A program made the position numbers and the translations under genes. This document shows, one piece after another, positions 1 to 8,059 of a stretch of 20,568 bases of DNA. The stretch is from Pseudomonadota bacterium (GTDB taxonomy: Bacteria; Pseudomonadota; Alphaproteobacteria; Rhizobiales; Devosiaceae), in the NCBI GenBank assembly GCA_023387585.1, contig JAEWHZ010000280.1, forward strand, positions 1-20,568. Reading direction: 5' to 3'. Under the pieces are notes generated by a model. It was not told the origin of the DNA and made no database searches. It was given only the letters and a program-made list of their open reading frames with translations. Every line of letters starts with the position of its first letter. Position 1 is the first letter of the stretch.

Positions 1-968
1 TCCTGCACCTGCTCTATTCGCGCTTCTTCACCCGCGCCATGCGCGCCACCGGCCATGTCGGGCTGGACGAGCCCTTCAAGGGCCTGTTCACGCAAGGGAT
101 GGTGACGCACGAGACCTATCGCAACGCCGCCGGCGACTGGGTGGCGCCGGTCGACATCGTCCTTGAATCCGACGGCGAGCACCGCAGCGCCCGCCACGGC
201 GCCACCGGCGAGCCGATTTCCATCGGCGCGGTGGAAAAGATGAGCAAATCCAAGAAGAACGTGGTCGATCCCGACGAGATCGTCGCCAGCTACGGCGCCG
301 ACACGGCACGCTGGTTCATGCTCTCCGATTCTCCGCCGGAGCGCGACGTGCAATGGACCGAGGCCGGCGTCGAGGGCGCGGCGCGCTTCCAGCAGCGCGT
401 CTGGCGCCTGGTTGGCGAGACCGCCGCCATCCTGGCCACCGCCGCTACGACCGCAGAGGACGACGAGGAAGCCGTGGCGCTGCGCCGGCTGACCCATCGG
501 GCCATCGTCCAGGTCGGCACCGAGATCGAGGGTCTGCGCTTCAACCGCGCCGTGGCCCAGATCTACGAGCTGGCCAACGGCATCGCCAAGGCCATCGGCA
601 TCGCCGCTGCGGCGCCGGCCAGCCGCGCCGCAGCGCTGCGCGAGGCGACCACCACGCTGATCCAGCTCATCGCCCCGATGATGCCGCATCTTGCGGAAAC
701 CTGCTGGCGCGAGCTGGGCCATGAGGGCCTTGCATCCGACGCCCCCTGGCCGCGCCACGACGAGCGCTATCTGGTCGAGGACTCGGTGACCCTGCCCGTG
801 CAAGTCAACGGCAAGCGCCGCGCCGAAATCGCCGTGGCCAAGGGCACGCCCGCGGCCGAAGTCGAGCGCCTGGTCTTGTCACTGGAGGCCGTTCAACGCA
901 TTCTCGACGGCAAGGCGCCGAAAAAGATCGTCGTGGTGCCGGACAGGATCGTCAATGTGGTTGCCTAA
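1..968 (+). CDS. leuS: Leucine--tRNA ligase, C-terminal part (5' end outside window)
   Basis: Class I aminoacyl-tRNA synthetase that charges tRNA-Leu in the cytoplasm. The reading frame is already open at the window edge (first complete codon at base 3), so only about the last 320 residues are present. The visible part begins with HLLYSRFFTRAM, a well-known stretch of the LeuS catalytic core. It then carries the KMSKS loop as KMSKSKKNVVDPDEI near base 235, which holds ATP in the active site. The anticodon-binding helical domain follows (GVEGAARFQQRVWRL, FNRAVAQIYEL). The C-terminal tail includes VQVNGKRRAEI, typical of the LeuS end domain. The stop codon at 966-968 lies inside lptE, giving a 14-base overlap. 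No promoter is visible because the start is off the window. The identification is very secure. Confidence 0.97.
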   Translation, partial: LHLLYSRFFTRAMRATGHVGLDEPFKGLFTQGMVTHETYRNAAGDWVAPVDIVLESDGEHRSARHGATGEPISIGAVEKMSKSKKNVVDPDEIVASYGADTARWFMLSDSPPERDVQWTEAGVEGAARFQQRVWRLVGETAAILATAATTAEDDEEAVALRRLTHRAIVQVGTEIEGLRFNRAVAQIYELANGIAKAIGIAAAAPASRAAALREATTTLIQLIAPMMPHLAETCWRELGHEGLASDAPWPRHDERYLVEDSVTLPVQVNGKRRAEIAVAKGTPAAEVERLVLSLEAVQRILDGKAPKKIVVVPDRIVNVVA

Positions 969-1443
969 AGCCCTTGCGGGCCTGAGCACTGTCCTGCTGC
1001 TGGCCGGCTGCACCGCCGCGCCGCTTTACGGCTCGGGGCCGGGTTTTGCGCCCTCCGCCCCGCTGATCGCCTATGCCGAGCCGGTCTCGCGGCTCGACCA
1101 GGTGATCTATAACGAGCTCCGCCTGCGCCTACCGCCCTCCGAGGCTCCCGGCGCGCCGCGCCTTGCCGTGACGGCGGCGACCACCGGTTTCGACGAGGCG
1201 CTGTCGCGCACCGCCAACCCCAACACGCTGCGCGGCGTCACCGTGACCGCCACCGCGACGCTCACCCCTGCCGTGCCCGGCGCCAATCCAGTGCGCATCA
1301 CCCGCGCCGCCACCGCCAACTACACCACCAATGATTCGGCGCTCGGCAGCCAGGAAGCGGCGCTCGAGGCCAGCGAACGCGCCGCCAAGGCCGCAGCCGA
1401 GCAATTGCGCCTGGCCCTGCTGGCCGAGCTGGCGCGACGGTGA
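955..1443 (+). CDS. lptE: LPS-assembly lipoprotein LptE
   Basis: Predicted outer-membrane lipoprotein of 162 residues. With LptD it forms the translocon that inserts lipopolysaccharide into the outer leaflet. The N-terminus is a lipoprotein signal peptide: a basic start (MWLPK), a hydrophobic core (LAGLSTVLLL) and the lipobox LAGC, with Cys19 as the lipidated residue. The mature part is Thr/Ala-rich and predicted to be mostly beta, with a helical C-terminal end (EAALEASERAAKAAAEQLRLALLAELARR). LptE proteins diverge strongly in sequence. The name therefore rests on length, the signal peptide and the leuS-lptE-holA order, which is conserved in alphaproteobacteria and also in E. coli. The gene starts 14 bases before the leuS stop, and its own stop overlaps the holA start (GTGA), so the three genes are probably translated together. 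Confidence 0.88.
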   Translation: MWLPKALAGLSTVLLLAGCTAAPLYGSGPGFAPSAPLIAYAEPVSRLDQVIYNELRLRLPPSEAPGAPRLAVTAATTGFDEALSRTANPNTLRGVTVTATATLTPAVPGANPVRITRAATANYTTNDSALGSQEAALEASERAAKAAAEQLRLALLAELARR

Positions 1444-2450
1444 CAGCCCTAAAGCCGGCCGAAGTCGCGCGTTTCCTCGCCCGCCCCGACCTTGCGGCCG
1501 GTATCTTCCTCGTTCATGGCTCCGATGGCGGGCGCATTCGCGAGACCGCGCAGGCGCTGCTCGACCATTTCAGCGCCGGCGATTCCTCAGCCGTGATCAC
1601 GCTCGATTCCGGCATCGTCTCGCCCGCCGACATCGTCGCCGAAGCCCTGTCCCCGAGCCTGTTCGGCGGCCGCCGCGTGGTGCGCGTGCGCGGCGCCGGC
1701 AAGGAGCTGGCGCCGGTTCTGGCCGATCTGGTCAACAGCCCGGGCGAGGCGGTGATCGTCCTCGAAGCCGGCAGTTTGACGCCGCGCGATCCGCTGCGCG
1801 CCTTGGTGGAAGGCGCTCGCGCCGCCCGCGCCCTGCCCTGCTATCCCGACGATGCGCGCAGTCTCGAGGCGGTCGTGCGCGAGGCTTTTCAAACGGCCGG
1901 CGTCGCCATCGCCCCCGACGCCATCGCCCTGCTCTGCGACAGTCTGGGCAATGACCGCGAGATCACGCGGCGCGAGATCGAGAAGCTGCTGCTCTATGCC
2001 GGCGAGGGCGGGCGCATCGAGCGCGCCGATGTCGAACTGCTCTGCGCGGACAACGCCATGAGCGCCCTCGACGCGGCCCTCGACGCCACCGCCACCGGGC
2101 ATCCCGCCCGGTTGCACGCCGCGCTCGGCCGCCTGCTGGAAACCGGCTCCGACAGCCAGCGTCTGTTGACCCTGGGGCTGATGCATTTCGCCAATCTCAG
2201 GCGCTGGCGCGGCGAGGTCGATGCCGGACGGCGCGTCGACGACGTTGTCGCCACTCTGCGTCCCCGCCCGCATTTCTCGCGCGTCGACAGTCTGCGCCAG
2301 CAATTGCGCCTGTGGTCGGATTTCGACCTGTCGCAGGCCTGCGCCCGCCTGCAGCAGGCCACCGACGACAGCCGCCGCCGCCCCGCTCTGGCCCGCGAGA
2401 TCACCGAACGCGCTTTGCTGGCCCTGTGCAGCGATGCTGCAAGGCGCTGA
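1440..2450 (+). CDS. holA: DNA polymerase III delta subunit
   Basis: Clamp-loader delta subunit of 336 residues. In the DnaX complex it opens the beta sliding clamp so it can be placed on DNA. The N-terminal AAA+-like domain begins FLVHGSDGGRIRE, the characteristic early strand and loop of HolA. As usual for delta, it lacks a working Walker A motif. The middle (EITRREIEKLLLYAGEGGRIERADVELL) matches the helical lid region, and the C-terminal collar domain includes LLTLGLMHFANLRRWRGEV. The start is GTG at 1440, overlapping the lptE TGA as GTGA. Only 12 bases separate the stop from the parB stop on the other strand, and no hairpin is visible there. The two converging operons may therefore read into each other. 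Confidence 0.94.
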   Translation: MTALKPAEVARFLARPDLAAGIFLVHGSDGGRIRETAQALLDHFSAGDSSAVITLDSGIVSPADIVAEALSPSLFGGRRVVRVRGAGKELAPVLADLVNSPGEAVIVLEAGSLTPRDPLRALVEGARAARALPCYPDDARSLEAVVREAFQTAGVAIAPDAIALLCDSLGNDREITRREIEKLLLYAGEGGRIERADVELLCADNAMSALDAALDATATGHPARLHAALGRLLETGSDSQRLLTLGLMHFANLRRWRGEVDAGRRVDDVVATLRPRPHFSRVDSLRQQLRLWSDFDLSQACARLQQATDDSRRRPALAREITERALLALCSDAARR

Positions 2451-2462
2451 TAACTTTACCTT

Positions 2463-3335
2463 TTAATGCGTGCCGGTCAGCTTGAAGCGGAGCGCGTCGA
2501 GCTGTTCGAGCGTGCGATAGCGGATCTCGAGCTTGCCGCCCTGCGCCGTGTGGTTCACGCTTACCGACAGCCCCAGCGCGTCGGACAGGCTGCGTTCCAG
2601 CGCCAGCGTGTCCGCCGGTTTTTCGGGCCGCTCCGTCCGCGCCTGTCCCGCTGCGGGGATGCGGCGCTGCGACAGCGCTTCGGCCTCGCGCACCGACAGC
2701 CCGCCTTCGACGATCTCGCGCGCCAGCCCGGCCGGGTCCTCGGCGGTAATCAGCGTGCGCGCATGGCCGGCGGTCAGCGTGCCCTCGGACAGCATATGGC
2801 GCACCGGATCGGGCAGCCGCAGCAGCCGCAGCGTATTGGCGACATGGGAACGCGATTTTCCTATCACCTGCGCAAGATCCTGCTGTGTATAGGAAAACTG
2901 CTCAATAAGCTGTTCATAACCCAGCGCTTCTTCCACCGGGTTGAGATCGGCACGCTGCACGTTCTCGATGATCGCCAGCTCAAGCGCCTCGCGGTCGTCG
3001 ACCTCGCGCACGATGACCGGCACCTCGTGCAACCCGGCCTGCGCCGCCGCCCGCCAGCGCCGCTCCCCGGCGATGATCTCGAAAACGTTCGGGTCGCGCG
3101 TGGGGCGCACCAGCAGCGGCTGCATCACGCCCTTCTCGCGAATCGAATTGGTCAGCTCCTCGAGCTGACCGGCATCGAAATTGCGTCGCGGATTGGCCTT
3201 GCTGGCGGCGATCATCTCGACCGGGAGGCGCCGGACGCCGGAGCCGCTTTCGGCGACGCGCGCCGTGTCGAGGGTCGACATGTCGCCGATCAGGGCGGCG
3301 AGGCCACGTCCAAGCCGATTGGGTTTGTCGCTCAT
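2463..3335 (-). CDS. parB: Chromosome-partitioning protein ParB
   Basis: DNA-binding CTPase clamp of 290 residues. It loads at parS sites, spreads along the origin region and recruits ParA and SMC for chromosome segregation. Visible parts: a basic ParA-interacting N-terminus (NRLGRGLAALIGD); the ParB/Srx nucleotide domain with GERRWR at 90-95 and ENVQR at 124-128 (CTP-binding and switch motifs); a helix-turn-helix around 149-171 (YTQQDLAQVIGKSRSHVANTLRLL) that reads parS; a variable linker; and a C-terminal dimerisation domain (KLEIRYRTLEQLDALRFKL). The ATG at 3335 has a strong Shine-Dalgarno (GGAGGG, 5 bases upstream). It lies 10 bases after the parA stop, so parAB are co-transcribed. Four candidate parS sites lie 1.1 to 6.2 kb upstream in the same block. 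Confidence 0.97.
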   Translation of the reverse strand: MSDKPNRLGRGLAALIGDMSTLDTARVAESGSGVRRLPVEMIAASKANPRRNFDAGQLEELTNSIREKGVMQPLLVRPTRDPNVFEIIAGERRWRAAAQAGLHEVPVIVREVDDREALELAIIENVQRADLNPVEEALGYEQLIEQFSYTQQDLAQVIGKSRSHVANTLRLLRLPDPVRHMLSEGTLTAGHARTLITAEDPAGLAREIVEGGLSVREAEALSQRRIPAAGQARTERPEKPADTLALERSLSDALGLSVSVNHTAQGGKLEIRYRTLEQLDALRFKLTGTH

Positions 3336-3345
3336 CCTGCCCTCC

Positions 3346-4146
<801 letters not shown>

Positions 4147-4171
4147 ACCGGCCTCCGTGGAGACGAATTTC

Positions 4172-4813
4172 CTAAGTCTTTGAACGTGCCCACAGATTCG
4201 TGATCTCAAGGATCACGCTCCCGCTTTCCACGCGTGATTTGTGTTGTATCACGTCGAACTGCCAATGCGTAGCCGCGTTACGGATTTCTTCACCATGTTC
4301 CCGCCCCTTGTGCAGCAGCAGCCGCGTTTGAGGCCCGACCTGCGGCTGGATCAACCCCAGAAGTGCCGGAAGCGGGGCCAAAGCGCGCGACGTCGCGATA
4401 TCCGGTGTTTCACGTGAATCACGGCTTTCGATCCGAGCGGCGTGGACGGTGACATCGAGCCTGAGCTCTCGCGCGACGGTGCGCAAAAAGGCAGCCTTGC
4501 GCGTGACGGGCTCGTAAAGCGCGAATCGCGCGCGCCCCTCCTGCTTAAGAGCTACAGCCAGCGGCAGCGCGGGAAAGCCACCACCGCTGCCGAGGTCGAG
4601 GAACAGCCTGTCCTCCGGTCGGATGTGCTCAAGCAATTGCAGCGAATCAAGGAAATGACGCGTCCAGAGATCGCCGAGCGTTTCACGTGAAACCAGATTA
4701 TGCGCCGCCTGCCATTTCACCAACAGGCCGGCATAGATCTCCAGATCCGCTTCGACAGCGGCAAGGGGCCGCGTGAATTTCTCGGCAAAGGGAATGAGTT
4801 CCGGGCGATTCAT
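4172..4813 (-). CDS. rsmG: 16S rRNA (guanine-527-N7)-methyltransferase RsmG (GidB)
   Basis: SAM-dependent methyltransferase of 213 residues that makes m7G527 in the 530 loop of 16S rRNA. Loss of this activity is a known cause of low-level streptomycin resistance. The SAM-binding motif is LFLDLGSGGGFPALPLA (glycine-rich part about 72-80). NLVSRET at 39-45 and TSRALAPL at 141-148 are family signatures, and LLLHKGRE follows at about 164-171. The ATG at 4813 overlaps the mnmG stop as ATGA, the usual gidA-gidB coupling. Two parS-like 16-mers lie inside the gene (4406-4421 and 4679-4694). Both are read in the same frame as Ser-Arg-Glu-Thr (residues 42-45 and 133-136), so the gene carries segregation sites as well as coding for protein. 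Confidence 0.97.
   Translation of the reverse strand: MNRPELIPFAEKFTRPLAAVEADLEIYAGLLVKWQAAHNLVSRETLGDLWTRHFLDSLQLLEHIRPEDRLFLDLGSGGGFPALPLAVALKQEGRARFALYEPVTRKAAFLRTVARELRLDVTVHAARIESRDSRETPDIATSRALAPLPALLGLIQPQVGPQTRLLLHKGREHGEEIRNAATHWQFDVIQHKSRVESGSVILEITNLWARSKT
4406..4421 (+). promoter_or_regulatory. parS-like ParB-binding site 1, inside rsmG
   Basis: TGTTTCACGTGAATCA differs from the general chromosomal parS consensus TGTTTCACGTGAAACA at one base of 16. It lies within rsmG codons 132-136 on the opposite strand. parB and parA are encoded just downstream in the same operon. Function as a ParB loading site is inferred from the sequence match and the location. Confidence 0.85.
4679..4694 (+). 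promoter_or_regulatory. parS-like ParB-binding site 2, inside rsmG
   Basis: CGTTTCACGTGAAACC has a perfect 14-base palindromic parS core (GTTTCACGTGAAAC). Only the two outermost bases differ from the consensus 16-mer. It is embedded in rsmG codons 41-45, 273 bases from site 1. This is the only fully symmetric core of the four sites. Confidence 0.88.
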
Positions 4814-6675
4814 GCCGAACGTCGCAACTCGCCACGGCGAATCACCGCCAGGATCAACGTGACGGCCGCCGGCGTGACGCCTTCAATCGCCTGAAGCTGA
4901 GCGATGGTCCGCGGCCGCCGTTCCGCGAGCTTGTGCCGCAACTCGCCGGACAGGCCAGGCAGTTGCGCATAATCGAGCCAGTCCGGTATATCGCGGGCCT
5001 CGTCGCGCCGAACCGCCTCGACATCCGCCTTCTGCCGATCGAGATAGACGGCGTATTGCGCGTCGACGCTCAACTGCTCCAGCACGTCCGCGGGCATGCT
5101 CCAAAGCTCGGGCCAGATCCCCTCCAGCTCCCGCGCGCTGATATCCGGATAACTGAGCAATTCATAGGCGGAACGCACACGCCCATCGGCGTTCACTGCC
5201 AGACCCGCCTTCCGTGCCTGGCTGGGGCTGACCACGGCGGCTTGCAGGGCGCTTCGGCCGCCATCCAGCGCATCCCGACGCTGCTCGAAAATCTGCTGGC
5301 GCTGCTCGCCCGCCAGACCGATATCGATTCCCAACTGTGTCAGGCGCTGGTCGGCATTGTCGGCTCGCAGATGCAGGCGGAATTCTGCCCGCGAGGTGAA
5401 CATGCGATAGGGTTCCGAGACCCCATGCGTCACCAGATCGTCGATCATCACCCCGATATAGGATTCCGTCCGCGACAGGCGTAGCTCGCTGCCGTCGCCG
5501 CGCGCGAACAGCGCCGCATTGGCCCCGGCCACCAGCCCCTGCGCACCGGCCTCCTCGTAACCCGTGGTACCATTGATCTGTCCCGCGAGGAAAAACCCCG
5601 CAAGACGACGCAGAGCCAGCGCATGCGTCAGCTCGCGCGGGTCGACATGGTCATACTCGATGGCGTAACCGGGCCGGAAAATCTCGACGCGCTCGAGGCC
5701 CGGCAGGGTGCGCAGGAATTCCAATTGCACCTCTTCCGGCAGCGAACTGGAAACGCCGTTCGGATAGATGGTGTGGTCGTCAAGCCCTTCGGGCTCCAGG
5801 AAAATCTGGTGGTTGTCGCGATCGGCGAAGCGCACCACCTTGTCCTCGATGGAAGGGCAATAGCGCGGCCCACGTGACTGGATGCGGCCGGAATACATCG
5901 CCGAGCGATGCAGATTGGCGCGAATGATGCGATGGGTCTCCTCGGTGGTGCGGGTGATATGGCACACCACCTGCGGCGTGGTGATGGCCGCCGTCAGCCG
6001 CGAGAAAGGCTCCGGCACATCGTCGCCCGGCTGCATGGCGAGTTGGGAATAATCGATGCTTCGTCCGTCCAGGCGCGCAGGCGTGCCTGTCTTCAAGCGG
6101 CCCAGCCTCAGTCCCATCTCCTCGAGCCGGCGGGACAATCCAAGCACCGGCGCTTCGCCGACCCGGCCGGCCGGAATGGTCTTTTCGCCGCTATGGATGA
6201 GCCCACGCAGGAAGGTGCCGGTGGTCAGCACCACCGCCTTGGCGCCGAACACGCGCCCATCGAGCAGGCGAACGCCCGCAATCCGGCCGATTTCGACCAG
6301 CACGTCGTCGACTTCGCCTTCGATCACCGTCAGGTTCGGCTGGGCGCTGATCGCGGCCTGCATGGCCTCACGATAGAGCTTGCGGTCGGCCTGGGCGCGG
6401 GGGCCGCGCACGGCGGGACCCTTGCGCCGGTTGAGGACGCGGAACTGGATGCCAGCCTGGTCGGCGACACGGGCCATCAGCCCGTCCAGCGCGTCGATCT
6501 CGCGCACCAGATGGCCCTTGCCGAGCCCGCCGATCGCCGGATTGCAGCTCATCTCGCCGATGGTGGAGAATTTGTGCGTCACCAGCGCCGTGGGAACGCC
6601 TAGACGCGCCGAGGCCGCCGCCGCTTCGCAACCGGCATGTCCGCCGCCGACGATGATGACACCGAAATCGCTCAT
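4810..6675 (-). CDS. mnmG: tRNA uridine-5-carboxymethylaminomethyl(34) synthesis enzyme MnmG (GidA)
   Basis: FAD enzyme that works with MnmE to install the cmnm5 group on U34 of several tRNAs, which stabilises wobble decoding. The N-terminus is a Rossmann FAD-binding motif (VIIVGGGHAGCEAA). It is followed by the conserved CNPAIGGLGKGHLVREIDALDG, VLTTGTFLRGLIHSG and LKTGTPARLDGRSID segments. The C-terminal helical MnmE/tRNA-binding domain includes YVGVMIDD-like YIGVMIDDLVTHG and the final GVTPAAVTLILAVI. Length is about 621 residues, normal for the family. Two ATG codons, at 6684 and 6675, are possible. I prefer 6675 (MSDFGVIIVGGG) because a weak GGA lies 4 bases upstream, whereas the GGA abuts the 6684 start directly. 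The stop overlaps rsmG (ATGA). A parS-like site lies in the short gap upstream. Confidence 0.96.
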   Translation of the reverse strand: MSDFGVIIVGGGHAGCEAAAASARLGVPTALVTHKFSTIGEMSCNPAIGGLGKGHLVREIDALDGLMARVADQAGIQFRVLNRRKGPAVRGPRAQADRKLYREAMQAAISAQPNLTVIEGEVDDVLVEIGRIAGVRLLDGRVFGAKAVVLTTGTFLRGLIHSGEKTIPAGRVGEAPVLGLSRRLEEMGLRLGRLKTGTPARLDGRSIDYSQLAMQPGDDVPEPFSRLTAAITTPQVVCHITRTTEETHRIIRANLHRSAMYSGRIQSRGPRYCPSIEDKVVRFADRDNHQIFLEPEGLDDHTIYPNGVSSSLPEEVQLEFLRTLPGLERVEIFRPGYAIEYDHVDPRELTHALALRRLAGFFLAGQINGTTGYEEAGAQGLVAGANAALFARGDGSELRLSRTESYIGVMIDDLVTHGVSEPYRMFTSRAEFRLHLRADNADQRLTQLGIDIGLAGEQRQQIFEQRRDALDGGRSALQAAVVSPSQARKAGLAVNADGRVRSAYELLSYPDISARELEGIWPELWSMPADVLEQLSVDAQYAVYLDRQKADVEAVRRDEARDIPDWLDYAQLPGLSGELRHKLAERRPRTIAQLQAIEGVTPAAVTLILAVIRRGELRRSA

Positions 6676-6702
6676 GGAATCCATTCCGAGGCTATAGCGC
6701 GA

Positions 6703-6718
6703 TGTTTCACGTGAATCA
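6703..6718 (+). promoter_or_regulatory. parS-like ParB-binding site 3, between mnmE and mnmG
   Basis: TGTTTCACGTGAATCA is identical to site 1 and differs from the consensus parS at one base of 16. It fills most of the gap between the mnmE stop (6722) and the mnmG start, so bound ParB would sit directly over the mnmG leader. Confidence 0.87.
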
Positions 6719-6721
6719 AAA

Positions 6722-8035
6722 TCACTTGCCGATGCAGAATTGCGAGAACAGCCGATCGAGGATCATTTCGGCGTCCATCACGCCCAGCAGCCGTTCCAGC
6801 GCCGCGGAAGCCTGCCGCAGGCCTTCGGCCGCCAGTTCCGGCTTTTCAAGCTGGTCCGGAACCTCTTGCAAATAGCCATGCGCCACCAGCAGCGCATGAT
6901 GATCCTGCTCATGGCTGACGAGAATTTCCGACGACGCGCTGCCGGCATTGCCCGAAAGTCTCTCGATCCGGCGCAGCAATTCGGCAGTGCCATCGCCTGT
7001 TTCCGCCGACAGCGCCAGATCGACTTCGGGCACTACCCCGAGATCGGATTTTGTGCCGATGGTCAGAATCGGAGGATGCAGAGCGGGATCGATGTCCAGA
7101 TCGGGCCGGACGGCAGGTGGCTGATCCGGCGCCCGCAGCCATAGAATGAGGTCGGCGTCGCGCATCGCTCCCATCGCGCGATCAACGCCGATCGCCTCGG
7201 CTTTGGAAGCCGTCTCCCGCAAGCCGGCGCTGTCGACGAGGATGACCAGCTGGCCGCCAAGATCGAGCGGCACCTCCTTGAGGTCCCGAGTGGTGCCAGC
7301 TTCCTCGGAGACGATGGCGACATCGGATTGCGACAGCGCGTTCAACAGGCGGGATTTGCCGACATTGGGCGGCCCGGCGAGCACAACGCGGAAGCCGGAG
7401 CGGATGATGCGACCTTGCCCGCGCGTCGCCAGCACGGCGCCAATATCCTTAGCCAGCTCCAACACGGCTGCGGAAAAATCCGCCGGAAGCGCGCCGACAT
7501 CGCCCTCGTCCGAAAAATCGAGCTGCGATTCGATCTCGGCCCGCAGCGCGATCAACCTGTCCCTCCAGCCTTCGACCCGCCGCGACAGGCCGCCTTCGGC
7601 CCGGGCGATGGCCAGTCGCCGCTGGTTCTCCGTCTCGGCCGCCAGCAGGTCGGCAAGCCCCTGCGCCTGGGCCAGATCCAGCCTGCCGTTCTCAAAGGCA
7701 CGGCGCGTGAACTCCCCCGCCGAGGCCAACCTTACGCCTTCCGCTTCGGTCAGAAGGCGAAGCAGGGCGCGAACGACGGCCGGCGAGCCATGTACCTGAA
7801 ATTCAGCGCAATCCTCGCCGGTAAAGCTGGCCGGAGCCGGAAAATAGACCACCAGCCCGCGATCGATCACCACGTCGCGCCCGATTCGCCGATGCACCAT
7901 ACGCCGCGCCGGCGGCACGGTACCGGTCAGATCCGCGAGCAGCCCGCGCGTCTGTCCGCCCGATATGCGAATGACCGCGACACCCGAGGGCAGACCGCCG
8001 CTCGACAGCGCCACGATTGTATCGCTTGAGGACAT
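6722..8035 (-). CDS. mnmE: tRNA uridine-5-carboxymethylaminomethyl(34) synthesis GTPase MnmE (TrmE)
   Basis: GTPase of 437 residues. Its dimer forms the MnmEG complex with MnmG to modify U34 of tRNAs. The N-terminal formyl-tetrahydrofolate-binding domain begins DTIVALSSGGLPSGVAVIRISG and includes FTGEDCAEFQVHG (71-83). The central helices hold an embedded G domain: G1 GPPNVGKS (221-228), G2 GTTRD (247-251), G3 DSAG (268-271) and G4 TKSD (328-331). The protein ends in the invariant CIGK (434-437), whose Cys is essential in the family. The ATG at 8035 lies 24 bases after the rho stop, so it is probably co-transcribed with rho. It is a few residues shorter than the E. coli protein but has no missing motif. 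Confidence 0.96.
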   Translation of the reverse strand: MSSSDTIVALSSGGLPSGVAVIRISGGQTRGLLADLTGTVPPARRMVHRRIGRDVVIDRGLVVYFPAPASFTGEDCAEFQVHGSPAVVRALLRLLTEAEGVRLASAGEFTRRAFENGRLDLAQAQGLADLLAAETENQRRLAIARAEGGLSRRVEGWRDRLIALRAEIESQLDFSDEGDVGALPADFSAAVLELAKDIGAVLATRGQGRIIRSGFRVVLAGPPNVGKSRLLNALSQSDVAIVSEEAGTTRDLKEVPLDLGGQLVILVDSAGLRETASKAEAIGVDRAMGAMRDADLILWLRAPDQPPAVRPDLDIDPALHPPILTIGTKSDLGVVPEVDLALSAETGDGTAELLRRIERLSGNAGSASSEILVSHEQDHHALLVAHGYLQEVPDQLEKPELAAEGLRQASAALERLLGVMDAEMILDRLFSQFCIGK

Positions 8036-8059
8036 CGATCCGGCACCGTCGTTCGCCGA

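Noticed and set aside
5850..5880. CACGTG hexamers outside the four parS sites (such as those in mnmG, rho, dnaQ and the acetyltransferase gene)
   Set aside because: Only the central hexamer matches; the flanking TTT/AAA needed for parS is absent.
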